From Xanthostigma xanthostigma (Eukaryota; Arthropoda; Insecta; Raphidioptera; Raphidiidae), in assembly GCA_963575645.1 (NCBI GenBank), contig OY754466.1, forward strand, positions 38,348,001 through 38,412,000: DNA of 64,000 nucleotides, given 5' to 3'. Made by a program: the position numbers and the translations under genes. The notes below the pieces were generated by a model. That model saw nothing but the letters and a program-made list of their open reading frames with translations, made no database searches and was not told where the DNA came from. Of this stretch, positions 34,466-44,690 are shown in pieces (position 1 is the first letter of the stretch; every line of letters starts with the position of its first letter).

Positions 34466-35582
34466 CAGGGCCCTCGTAAGGTCTCACGCCACCCGCGTGC
34501 GGATTCATAATTGACACCCCTTATTGGAGATAAACTCACTAGACGATATGTCAAATTGAAAAACGTTAAAAATCCTAAATAACTAATACTGTAAGTGCAA
34601 TTAATAGAAACTTTGCTTCCTTGTCTTTTTTCAAATACTTCTTCATAGAATCAGACATTTTGTTTTTTTCTTCTTGGCTAATTTTCTTAAGTTGCTGAAA
34701 TTGTGCACCCGAAGGTTTTTTTCTTTCATTACTTTCCTGAAATGCAACAATGCTTCACTTCACATCGCCATTACAAAACGATTTGGAAGGTAAAAATACT
34801 AATAAGATAATTAATTTTTTAAAACAAATAAAAATGTGAAAAATGTAATAGTGAAAGATACTTTACAAATGATAGGCTAAAAGTAAAAACGAGTCAAATT
34901 TTTAATCAGGACAAAAGCAGGATGAAATATAATCAATTAAAATGAAACACATTAAACAGTGAATTTTGAAAATTCACACCGTACAGAGTGAACTTCAAAA
35001 ATTCTCTCTTCACGCTAAAAAAATCACTCTAAAAATCACGCTAAAAAAATCACTCCGCGAAGTAAACTGTTCTCTACAAAAACAGTTTACTCCGTGCGAT
35101 TTTTCACGGTGTTCTTCTCCTGTCGTACTTATGAATGAGAGAAAAATTTAGTTTCACCGCTGAGCTGAGAAAATTCATTAAGTCAAAATAATCATTAGTT
35201 TATCAATTAGTAAAAAGTATTTGTTGATTGAAAAATACTTTACTTCACTCCCATCTTGCAGGAAACGATAGGAAAAAATCAAGATATAAACATATGCGGG
35301 AGTCTCCCGATAGGGGCGCCCTGTCTACGCGCTGATGTAAACTAACTATCGAATCGAAAACTGCGCGCGAAATATTTCGAATTCGAATTTCATTAAAAAA
35401 TAAATAACTACTCGTAAGAGTTTGTCACGCAGGCTTGAGTATGCAAATAAAATTGAAATAATATCAGTTATATATTTTTTCTATACAGCACAAAAACATA
35501 TCACAACTAGGCCATTTGCCGCCCCTTGAATGTGCCGCCCGCGTGCATCGCACACATCGCACTATAGGGCGCGAGGGCCCTG
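34466..35582 (-). mobile_element. 1.1-kb hAT element, perfect TSD GTCACGAT
   Basis: Terminal repeats CAGGGCCCTCG and CGAGGGCCCTG are exact complements, and GTCACGAT lies on both sides (34458-34465 and 35583-35590). It still holds a short transposase-like remnant on the minus strand, plus repeated blocks 'cacgctaaaaaaatcactc' (35012 and 35038) and a hairpin 'agtaaactgttct' ... 'acagtttact' (35059-35092). It is an internally deleted derivative of an autonomous hAT element. Confidence 0.85.
34575..34739 (-). pseudogene. hAT transposase N-terminal remnant
   Basis: The minus-strand frame reads ESNERKKPSGAQFQQLKK, then EEKNKMSDSMKKYLKK, and stops (TAG at 34575-34577). The basic K-K-P-S-G-A-x-(F/N)-x-x-L-K-K opening followed by a lysine-rich helix and 'S-x-x-K-Y-(L/F)' is typical of the N-terminal tail of hAT (ZMYM/Charlie-like) transposases. 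A 'ttgcatttcag' just upstream on the same strand could be a splice acceptor. The dimerisation and catalytic DDE regions are absent, so the product would be inactive. Confidence 0.55.
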
Positions 35583-35654
35583 GTCACGATGACATGGGAC
35601 TGAACTTTTTTTATTAGTTCTGAGATTAGATTCCCTATAGAAGTACCTACACAT

Positions 35655-36670
35655 GGTAGCGTTTTAAAACCCAAACATCCTTTTATTTCGAAGAAGAAGA
35701 ATTTTCGAAAAACAAATATCGTACAAAAGTTGCAGGGAATCAAGAGGGAAGAACATTTGGTGGAGGCGAGTTATCAAGGTCACTTCCACTTTTTAAAATA
35801 AGACTCCCTGTTTTTTTTATTTTTATTTTAATATATCGGTTTTTGGCTTCTACAATATTGTAATTAGCCACGTCTGATTTTTTATTTTAGAAAAATAAAA
35901 GTACCAAAAAAAATATGTACAACAAAAAATGTGTGCTTCGACTACAAGGCCATTAACACGCAGAAAAAACATGTCTTTTATCTCGGATTATTATTGTTCT
36001 TTGGCTCAAAAAAAAAAATTGGTTGTCTGTAAAGTCGGTTTACGGACGATAGTTTTACGTGATAACGTATTCCGCTCGAAGGTCAGGCGGAACGTGACAC
36101 ATTTCGGAACGTGACACTTTTTCTTGCGTGCAGCCGGTGTTTCATCAATTTATAAGACGTTATCACGTCAAAAACTTATGTAGGTACCAAATTTTTTTCG
36201 ATTTGATGCAATCTGGAACCGCTGTCTGTCTCTCAATTCATCCTATGTTTCCAATTTTGGTGGCTTGTATGAGTCGAAAAAACCCGAAAACCCCGACTAT
36301 TGTCTGATGCAAGTAGTTTATGAGGATGCTGAACACAAGTCCACACGCACGTTCGCGCGCACACAAACAAACAAAATGCAACAGCTCAGCCTATGCGAGG
36401 CAGAGACAGGAAACGTGGGATGAATTGCGAACCAAACAACGTTTCCGGATTGCAGCAAATCGAAAAATATTTGATAGAAAAGTTAATTTCCGTGACCCAA
36501 AGAACAATAATCCGAGATAAAAAATATGGGTTACTATTTAAAAAAGTGGAGGTAACTAATAGATATCTAGCAGGCGCCTTCACTCCCCTTGATTCCCTGC
36601 AACTTTTGTCCGAAACTTTTTTTTCTAAAACCCTTCCTCTACGAAATAAACGAATGTCCGGGTTTTTAAA
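35655..36670. repeat. Inverted pair of 150-bp arms with 720-bp interior
   Basis: Arms 35655-35800 and 36518-36670 are reverse complements with moderate divergence, sharing 'cttgattccctgcaactttt' (inverted in the left arm as 'gttgcagggaatcaag') and 'aaaagtgga(a/g)gt'. The interior holds a copy of the 'gacgtgataacgtc' repeat and otherwise unassigned AT-rich DNA. Several short frames across it are not genes. It could be a long-TIR transposon or two opposed copies of another repeat. Confidence 0.45.
36005..36176 (-). repeat. Dispersed repeat 'gacgtgataacgtcttataa', copy 3
   Basis: Reverse complement of the 27520 copy: 'ttggttgtctgtaaagtcgg', 'gacgatagttttacgtg', 'gcagccggtgtttcatcaat', ending 'ttataagacgttatcacgtc'. 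The stretch between is shortened relative to copy 2. Confidence 0.65.
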
Positions 36671-36754
36671 AAGCCACCTTATGTATTAGAGTGCATATTA
36701 TTACAAAAATGACAACGTTTTAAATTTGATTTCGTACTCTGTTATCGTGTTACA

Positions 36755-37336
36755 TCTATACTAATATATAAAGCTGAAGAGTTTGTTTGTTTGAATGCGC
36801 TAATCTCAGGAACTACTGGTTCAAATTGTTGGATAGCCCATTTATCGAGGAAGCCTATAGGCTATATAAAATCAGGCTACGACCATTAGGAGCGGAGCAT
36901 TAATGAAAAATGTTGCAAAATGTATCTCAAAAATAAGCTTCTATTCAGGTGAAATGCACTACCTAAATATACTCATTTTAGCGTTGCCAGAATACAACGC
37001 CGGCTAGCTCAATCGGTAGAGCACACGACTGTCAATATCAGGGTCGTGGGTTCGAGCCCTACGTTGGGCGAATATATTTTTATTTTCTACATTGCTTTCT
37101 TCTAAGGCTTACATTTAAATCAATTTTAATTTTATTTAATTAATTAAAAAAAAATATTAGTTAAAAAAAGTATAAATATTGCTTTTTATCGACAAAAACT
37201 TTTGAACGGTAACTCCAATCATCATGAAATTTGGACACAACATTCATCTCGGTAAACTAAGTGAATGTGTGTACTCATGGTCCTCCCTTCTCCATTCGTT
37301 CTTTTACACCCGGATGAAACCGGGCGGGACCGCTAG
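36755..37336 (+). mobile_element. Non-autonomous Helitron with tRNA-Lys-like insert, copy 2
   Basis: 582 bp, TCTATACTAATATATAAAGC to CTAG, inserted between A and T. The 3' hairpin is 'acccggatgaaaccggg'. It carries the best-preserved tRNA-like segment (36998-37070) and the conserved 'ctaatctcaggaactactgg' near the 5' end. No coding region. Confidence 0.88.
36998..37070 (+). other. tRNA-Lys-like sequence inside Helitron copy 2
   Basis: 'tagctcaatcggtagagca' (box A and D-arm) and 'gggttcgagccc' (box B and T-arm) match insect tRNA-Lys almost exactly, and the 3' acceptor strand is GTTGGGC. The anticodon loop reads CTGTCAA (anticodon GTC) and the anticodon stem is mismatched; 5 of 7 acceptor pairs hold. 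It is a tRNA-derived passenger, probably not an expressed tRNA. Confidence 0.7.
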
Positions 37337-37797
37337 TTAGTAATAAAGCAAATCGATTAACATATTTAATTTTGGAAAATCGATGTAAGGAATGGAAAAC
37401 ATAAATAAGAAAGTTAAATGCCAAAACCAAATGCTACAATTTTCTATCCACAACTGCCATCTGATTACTCGTCCAGAAGAAAAAATACATTCAATTATGC
37501 ATACAATCGTTAAACTAGGTAACTGAATAAAATAGAACTTGTTTTTAATAACTCTATTAAATCCTATTTTTTTCCACTGTCATAACAGTTGTATGAAAAG
37601 CCTATCAATTAATTGCTGTTCATAAAACTGTTTACAAAACGAAACGATTTTATTTTTTTTTTTAAGGGAAATTTCAATTTATTCAAAACAGACTTTTATT
37701 CTACATAAACAAAATACCTTACCCGATACTTCTCAAACTGTGCACATTTTGTTCCCAGAAATCCGTTAGGAAGTCACGAAACCTTTTATTATTATTC

Positions 37798-38032
37798 CTG
37801 ATAAAGGACATCAACTTAACCGAAACAGTTAATTAATATTTTTCAAATAAATAAAATTGTCGACCAATTTTTCTCAGACCAATATATTGACAAAAAATAA
37901 AAAATAAAAAATCAATCTTATGTTGTATTGATTTGTTATTTTTTATTTTTTGTCAATATATTGGTCTGAGAAAAATTGGTCGACAATTTTATTTATTTGA
38001 AGAGTTCTATTCAGACGTTAATCAAAGATTTT
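37798..38032 (+). mobile_element. Penelope-like 3'-end snap-back, family B
   Basis: Begins near CTGATAAAGG ... CCGAAAC (37798-37826). It then has an arm (37845-37905) complementary to 37943-38000, followed by the family tail 'agacgttaatcaaagatttt'. It matches the 3' region of the coding Penelope locus at 31816-32885, which identifies it. Confidence 0.6.
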
Positions 38033-38206
38033 AGTTAATTAATATGGCTAGTTATTCGATAAATATTTTAGAAATAATAATAATGTAATTACAATTAATA
38101 GTAAAAACAAAAAACACGTGAAAATTCTAGAAAATATTCTCTCTTCTCAACGATCGTTTCGGACATTATTTTATTCTTCAGCAAAGCAGCAATCTTTTAT
38201 TGTTGA

Positions 38207-38817
38207 CTAGCGGTCCCGTCCGGTTTCACCCGGGTGTAAAAGAACGAATGGGGAGGGAGAAACATGAGTACACACATTCATCTTAGTTTACCGAGATGAA
38301 TGGTGTGTTCAAATTTCATGATGATCGGAGTTATACCGTTCAAAAGTTTTTGTCGATAAAAAGCAGTATTTATACTTTTTTTAACTAATAATTTTTTTTT
38401 ATTAATTAAATAAAATTAAAATAAATTTAAATGTAAGCCTTAGAAGAAAGCAATGTAGAAAATAAAAAAAAAAAATGTATTCAACCAGCGTAAGGCTCGA
38501 ACCCACGACCCTGATATTGACAGTCGTGTGCTCTACCGATTGAGCTAGCCGGCCTCGTATGCCGACAGCGCTAATATGAGTATATTTAGTTAGTGCATTT
38601 CACCTGAATAGAAGCTTATTTTTGAGATACATTTTGCAACATTTTTCATTAATGCTCCGCTCCTAATGGTGATTTTATACAGCCTATAGCCTTCCTCGAT
38701 AAATGGGCTATCCAACAAAAAATTTTTTTTTCAATTTGAACCAGTAGTTCCTGAGATTAGCGCGTTCAAACAAACAAACAAACAAACAAACTCTTCAGCT
38801 TTATATATTAGTATAGA
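38207..38817 (-). mobile_element. Non-autonomous Helitron with tRNA-Lys-like insert, copy 3
   Basis: 611 bp in reverse orientation: CTAG at 38207-38210 preceded by A, and the 5' end (complement of TCTATACTAATATATAAAGC) at 38817 followed by T. It contains the inverted tRNA-like segment and a (GTTT)n run near the 5' end. It lies 870 bp from copy 2 in opposite orientation. Confidence 0.88.
38482..38554 (-). other. tRNA-Lys-like sequence inside Helitron copy 3
   Basis: On the minus strand: GGCCGGC acceptor, 'tagctcaatcggtagagc', anticodon loop CTGTCAA (GTC), 'gggttcgagcc' T-arm, GCTGGTT acceptor. The same anticodon change as copy 2 shows that it pre-dates their amplification. Confidence 0.68.
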
Positions 38818-40255
38818 TTCAAGTCACTGCAGTCCACATACAGCTACCGTTTGTAATTTTTGTATATAAATACAATTCAACGCCTTTAAATAATAGAGAG
38901 GTTAAACCAAGTCAATCTAATTGCAGCTATGTAAGTACGCAAACAGGTCATGACACTGAATAACATACATTGAACGGTTAAAATAAATACATAAAAACAC
39001 CCTCAATAAAATATGATCAGTTATAAAGTCACTTCCTACTTTGAAACACAATAGCTTATAATTTATTTTCACCTTGTTAGCCCCGAAGGGTTCAACAAAA
39101 TACACATTAAACAATACATTCGTGTATTAGATGTTATGGAGAACATGATCTGTAGTGCATAACAATTATACTCAGAATAATCCATACATGATAATATATC
39201 GAACGGATTTAATAACAAGTAGGTCTTTCTATCAAGTTATTTGTTATATATTTGCCATATGGCACATACACTATTGGCGTCGGTCGGATGGTGGAATCTA
39301 GGGAAAATTGCTCAACGTTTTATAAGTCTCCTGAGCAGTTTGGCATTATTTTTGTCAATGTGTGAAGTCTCGACAGCCTTAAACGAAATTTGGTTCACAT
39401 GTTGGAATCCATCACCGCACGAAGCCTATTTAAAATGGACCCAATCGGGCCAGTTTAAGGGTGGTGTTTGGGGGTTGTAAAATTGTTTGGGGTTCAAAAA
39501 TATCTAAAAAGTTCTCAGAATCGTTTCAAAATTGAAATGTAATCATTCAGTAAAATCGGTGCGACAGGAGAACGCTAGTTCGCGAATATGGATATACTTA
39601 CTAAAGAGTGTATTTAATTTAGTACAGAATAACAAATGTGGCAGATGTGAAACATAACTTTACGCGCAATTCTAGTTACTAAATTTCGCCCTGTCACTTA
39701 ACGAAATTCTAATAACTAAATATTGCCCGGTAACTAAATTTTACCCTGTTATCTACACAACAAAAGCCAAGTACTAAATTGAGAAATTTACACTTAAATC
39801 CCTTCACTGTGATTTCCAATAAGTTCAATAGTTTTCTCTCTAGAATAAAAATATTTGGTCGAATAATGTGATTTATTTATTAAGAAATTGTATTTAAAAA
39901 ATATAAATGTCTACAGCAACATTAATAAAGACATTACAAATTTATATTACAACTTATATTTGCATATTTAGGCATCATATAAAGAGTATTAAGACGTTAA
40001 AAAATATCATCTTATTTATAGTAAAATGTGTATATGAATATTTAGACGTCATGAATTAGCAAATTATGATGGAACTTGCGCTTCGATTCTAGACTATTAC
40101 GGTTGTAGTAAAAACAACTATACCTACATTTACTGCTTAAATAAACCAAAACGCTTTAGCATAAAATTAAATTACATAATATTATGTACTTAATATAAAT
40201 ACAAGGTGTTAAAAAAGGTGTAAGAATAGACGTAGGTATGTTATTCACTGATATA
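38818..40255. other. Unassigned stretch with a short repeated motif
   Basis: No gene recognised; an open frame at 39241-39480 has no domain. At 39669-39752 the phrase 'actaaattt(c/t)(g/a)ccctgt' repeats (see 45752-45930). Confidence 0.4.
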
Positions 40256-40677
40256 CAGTGGACCCCCGGTAATCCGACAAACGTTTCGCAGGGCAGTCTC
40301 GGACTATCGAATTTATCGGATTATAGAGTACTGCCTAAGACCCCCTATAGTAAAATAAATAAATAATAAATATCACATTTTTCTTTAATTGTCAGTGTTT
40401 TGTGCTTTTGCTTCTGAGTTTGTGACGATATTACTTAGTACGAATACGCACCGCTATCTTCTTCAAACTTCAAATTCAAACTAAGCAATCAGAATCAAAA
40501 CAATACCCTACGCCCCGAGCACAATAGTGGTGGTGCGTACAAGTTATAACTTGTTCAATCATGCATTAGCGAAGATTGTCAAAAAAATATTTAATAACAA
40601 ATAATAGACCACGTCGGATTACAGGGGTGCTGTTTTAAACAGGAGCCGGATTACCGGGGGTCCACTGTATGTTAAAA
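40256..40677. mobile_element. pogo/Tigger-type MITE, TSD TA
   Basis: The left end CAGTGGACCCCCGGTAATCC and the right end 'ggattaccgggggtccactg' are exact complements over 20 bp, flanked by TA on both sides (40254-40255 and 40678-40679). A second 'gtcggattac' sits inside the right end. CAGT...ACTG with TA duplication and a 'taatccgac' core are pogo-like features. No transposase remains. Confidence 0.85.
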
Positions 40678-40764
40678 AAAGTCACTTAGTTAAATAACGC
40701 TATGTTAGAAACGATTTGAGATTGTGACTATTATTAAGAAATTTCACTATAGTAATCCATAAAG

Positions 40765-41107
40765 TATTTAATATAGCGTGGTGCTTTAACGTCCAACAGA
40801 TGGCGCTTCTGTTGCCGTAAAATATTTAGTATAGCGTGTGTTGCTTTAACGTCCAACAAACAATGCTGCATTCAACATATTGGCGCTCCCGTTTCCGTAA
40901 AATATTTAGTATAGCATGTGTTGCGTTAACGTCCAACATATGGCGCTGTTTTTAAAAAAAAGCAAGTTTTCACCTGTCACACGTGGTATATAAAACAACG
41001 CGTGTGTTCGAATACAACGTTGTGTCAAAATTTCAAAACAATCGGTGAAGAACTTTAGGAGATTTACGATTTTAAACAAACGAGCATTACATTTTTATTT
41101 ATATAGA
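40765..41107 (-). mobile_element. Tandem 80-bp units joined to a Helitron-like 5' end
   Basis: Three diverged units of 'atttagtatagcgtgtgttg' + 'ctttaacgtccaaca' + 'tggcgct' span 40765-40945. They run into DNA ending 'tttttatttatatagat', the complement of a Helitron-like 5' terminus (TCTATATAAATAAAAATG). The 3' terminus was not located, so the element limits are uncertain. Confidence 0.45.
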
Positions 41108-41407
41108 TTTCCTTTTTTTGGACATGAAAGCCGTGCATGAGAATGTACAATACAAATATTTATAAGTTGTCTTGAATAGAAATAAATATTATTGATAAAT
41201 GATAAGTGAATGGGCGGATATCGTTAGGAGGTTGGTAGTCATGTAACTGTATTATAAATACCGCCCTAGCCGCTGGCGGAATGCACTTGAACACAATAGT
41301 TCTTGTAAAACACACACCTAGTTACGCACTACACATAGTCACCATTATACAAAAACTTACAAGTTTCGTTTCAAACAGCATTGGATTAGATTCTTGGGCA
41401 TTTTAGC

Positions 41408-41935
41408 TCACTGAAAAGAGCGCTCAATTTAGCTCAGAATTCTTCTGCGAACCAGTTCGTTCTTATAGTTCGTTGTTAAGGCGCTTCAAGTTAGAACGAA
41501 GAAGGGAAAAAGAATAAAACAGTAAAACTTAGATGCATATAGTAGCAGATAGAAATATGAATTCAAAAAATAGAAAATTTCTAAGTCTATTTTTGGAAGG
41601 ATATTTAACTAATGAAAAAGCAGTTCAGAAGAGCGCTTTTATGAGCTAACTGAGTGAACTAGTTCGCAGCCAATCAAGAAATCACTTCGTTAGTTCATTT
41701 ATCTACCACACAGTGAAAATGGCGAGCGACAAAAAATATAATTGTACAATCTACAATATTATTTTTTTAATATTTAAGAATCTACAATATTATTTTTTAT
41801 CAGCCGCCATCTTCATCGCGTGATAGATATTTGAAGTAACGAACTGATTTATTGATTGGTTGCGAACTAGTTCACTCAGTTCGCTCATAAAAGCTCTCTT
41901 CTGAACTAGTTCGTTCGCGAATTGCACAGCTCTTT
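41408..41935. mobile_element. Fold-back element with 'gaactagttcg' motifs
   Basis: Arms 41620-41700 and 41825-41910 are reverse complements ('gagtgaactagttcgcagcc' against 'ggttgcgaactagttcactc'). Further inverted 'gaacgaactagttcg'-like and 'agagcgctcaa' motifs extend to about 41408 and 41935. The centre has a tandem 'atctacaatattattttt' (2 units). Confidence 0.55.
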
Positions 41936-42508
41936 TAGATCCACGAGATGCGAAAAGGCTTCAAAGTGTCTTACAAACATTGAGACCTAAATGATCTTTC
42001 GTGAATTCCTTAGTAAATTTATTCCCGTTCGGATATAAGCATCTTTTGATTTTAGAGGTTGCTCCCCAAACTTAAATAGGTTCTAGGCTTGCCCTAGTAT
42101 TCCAGCTTTTCGGTAAAAACTCATTCACATGTGTGCAAAGTATGGTCAGCAGTTTCTGTTGTTGACGTTAATAATCATCCCGACCGTTAGGAGAGATGGC
42201 TAGTGAAGAGTTTTGGCAGTATTTCCAGCTTTGCTTTAGTAAGAATAAGGAGTTCTCATGTCCTTTTTGTTAATAAATCTTTTCGATTTCCAGAGTCCCG
42301 GTGTAGAATACTAGCGTGAGTCTTTTTCAACTTTCTTCGTAAGTATCCTTTGCAGAATTATGAGTTTTTAAATATTTGTGAATACGTATTTCGTAATTAA
42401 TCCTTCCTACCACAGAATACTAATAATAGCTAGTAGATCACGCACAAAGATTATACAGGGATGTCAATACGAAAACTTTCCAAGCATTTCAGTGTTTTAC
42501 CTTTTCAG

Positions 42509-42933
42509 ACCGATCGGTGTAGCGCAGTGGTGAGAGCACTAGACTCGCATTCGAGAGGTACCGGGTTCGAATCCCGGCGGGAGTAGATGTGGTCGGGACT
42601 TTTTACTGCTGTCTCTCGCCAAGAAACGTTAATTTCTGTACCGGCCATCTTGTTGAGGTTTCCATGGTTTCCCTCAATAATTCTAGATAAATATCGGGAT
42701 GGTTCTTATTCAAGGCCATGGCCCACTACCTGTCAAACTCCTATGCTCAAAATTTGCCTACCTTATCCTAATGTCCTAAAATTTCTTCATTTGCCCTTTG
42801 CTATTAATTAAGTGGAAGTTTAAAAATGTAGAAAATACCGCAAAGTGTGATAGATGGAAAATAGTAATGGTGCGAATGGCGTCTGTTAAGACATAAAGTT
42901 AAGAAATGGACGTTAAACGCATTATTATTATTA
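42509..42933 (+). mobile_element. tRNA-headed SINE with (ATT)n tail
   Basis: The head (42511-42585) has box A-like 'tgtagcgcagtggtgagagc' and box B 'gggttcgaatccc'. The anticodon position reads CGC (Ala), but the acceptor ends do not pair, so it is not a tRNA gene. The body contains 'gaggtttccatggtttccct' and 'tatcgggatggttcttattc', phrases found in many insect SINEs, then 'ggacgttaaacgc' and an ATT tail (42921-42933). Pol III transcription and mobilisation by a LINE in trans would be expected. The tail abuts a Penelope-like snap-back. Confidence 0.75.
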
Positions 42934-43265
42934 CGATGAAGGAAGGTTTTGGTTGAGGATCATAAATAAATAAGCTTTACCAATGTTTCGCTAGTGGCCA
43001 ACGTTTCGAAAAATTTATTTTCATCTATATTTCATCTATATATCTAACAGTTACCTACAATAACTTATTGTAACTGTTAGATATAATATTACGATCTAAA
43101 TTATAAACATATATACATGTTCATAGCCCCTGAAGATGAAAATAAATTTTTCGAAACGTTGGCCACTAGCGAAACATTGGTAAAGCTTATTTATTTATGA
43201 TCCTCAACCAAAACCTTCCTTCATCGTAACATTCTATTGGATCAACACTACTTTATGCTGAAGAC
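42931..43265 (+). mobile_element. Penelope-like snap-back repeat, family A copy 2
   Basis: Same family as 3532-3790 with a longer middle ('ttattgtaactgttagatat'). The left arm (42931-43026) is inverted relative to 43130-43225. The core CTGAAGAT ... CGAAAC is at 43130-43157, and the tail ends 'tttatgctgaagac'. Confidence 0.6.
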
Positions 43266-43895
43266 ATTATTATTATTGTTTTGCCTTTTAAGCTACCTAC
43301 TTCATTTAAACCTGTCGTGAAAAATATATAGGGTATACGGCTTGAAATAATAATGTTGCGTGTGCCGGGAATGGCTGAGGGCGGCACAGCAATTATTAGA
43401 CTGTGTCTTCCAATCAATTATCAAACTCTCTAAAGTTTTCATTGCATTCTATTCGTAAAGGTTACACGAACTCATGTCTTTTTTTTCAAAAATCGTTACT
43501 CTTTCTCAATCAAGGGCGGCCGATGTTCAATATTTTACTTGAGGAACATTACTTCGACAGAGGTGGCAACCCTAGTCACTAACAGTCTACACGTGTGTTT
43601 ATAAGGTTACGATTCATTAAACACCGAGAGATAATAATTGCTCATTATTATGTCCGGACCGCGAGCGGCGTCTGACCATACACGCTCTACGACGCGGACG
43701 ATACACACTGCCGGCCCCCCGTGTATAGTTTGATCAGCGAAAGTACGTCGATGCGGAAGGGGAGTCGAATCGCATGTAACAGCTAGAATTCTGCGAGAAT
43801 TTGAGAGAAGGTGTCCCACGCAGTGGAAGATGCAATTACTAACACATTTTTTTTTGTACATAAAATAACAAAACTCGTCAACAACAAGTACTAGT

Positions 43896-44463
43896 CAGAG
43901 TGCCCATCGGCAAAAATTTTATTGATACATGCTCTCCCCAAACTTTGTATATGGTTTCATTAGGCCTAGTCTGACACCTATTTCCTCTATGACTTTTCTT
44001 GATTTTGGGGCGTTTTCCCTCTAAACTTTCCGAAAGATGTCGTTTTGACGACATGTAAAAATTTAAAGATACTGTTTGTTTTTTTAATAGCTTAAAAACT
44101 TCAACCAAACCGCTAAAATAATGTTCTATGACAAATAACATGAACCATTTAAAATGTCTACCACCTCGAATATGGTCAACATATTCGAGGTGTCAGACAT
44201 TTTAAATGGTTCATGTTATTTGTCAGAGAGCACTATTTTAGCGTTTTAGTAGAAGTTTTTAAGCTATCCAATTAAAAAAACAAACAGTATCTATAAATTT
44301 TTACGTGTCGTCAAAACGACACCTTTCGGAAAGTTTAGAGGGAAAACGCCCCAAAATCAAGAAAAGTCATAGAGGAAATAGGTGTCAGACTAGGCCTAAT
44401 GAAGCCATATACAAAGTTTGGGGACAGTATGTATCAATAAAATTTTTGCCGACGGGCACTCTG
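43896..44463. mobile_element. 568-bp near-perfect palindromic element
   Basis: Arms of about 275 nt begin CAGAGTGCCCATCGGCAAAA and end 'ttttgccgacgggcactctg', meeting at 'cctcgaatatggtcaacatattcgagg' near 44165-44191. Divergence between arms is slight. CAG/CTG ends suggest hAT, but no 8-bp duplication was found. An 87-codon minus-strand frame (43878-44141) is a by-product of the left arm. Confidence 0.75.
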
Positions 44464-44479
44464 GCTATAGGTACCCGTA

Positions 44480-44690
44480 CCTAATGCAACTGGCGCTTCG
44501 CTTTTAAGAAAGTCTACCACACAGAACACACACGAGTTATGTGGTCTGTCGGCGGCTGTTGAACTTTAGCGTTGACTGTGTAACTATTATATTATTTTCT
44601 AACATTAAATGTTTGTTTTGGAAAATATAATTTATTCTAAAATTATGAAGTACTTACGATTTTGGTTGTTCTCATTGATCGGATTCCGGA
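44480..44690 (+). mobile_element. Fragment of hAT MITE family CAGTGGCGG
   Basis: Matches the right part of 24478-25113: 'agaaagtctaccacacagaa', 'cggctgttgaactttagcg', 'tttctaacattaaat' and 'gattttggttgttct'. The left end and terminal CAG are missing. Confidence 0.6.

Noticed and set aside
36998..37070. Functional tRNA gene in the Helitron
   Set aside because: The anticodon stem and two acceptor pairs are mismatched, and the same altered sequence is repeated in other Helitron copies.
42511..42585. Functional tRNA-Ala gene
   Set aside because: Boxes A and B are good, but the acceptor ends do not pair and the sequence continues into a SINE body with an ATT tail.
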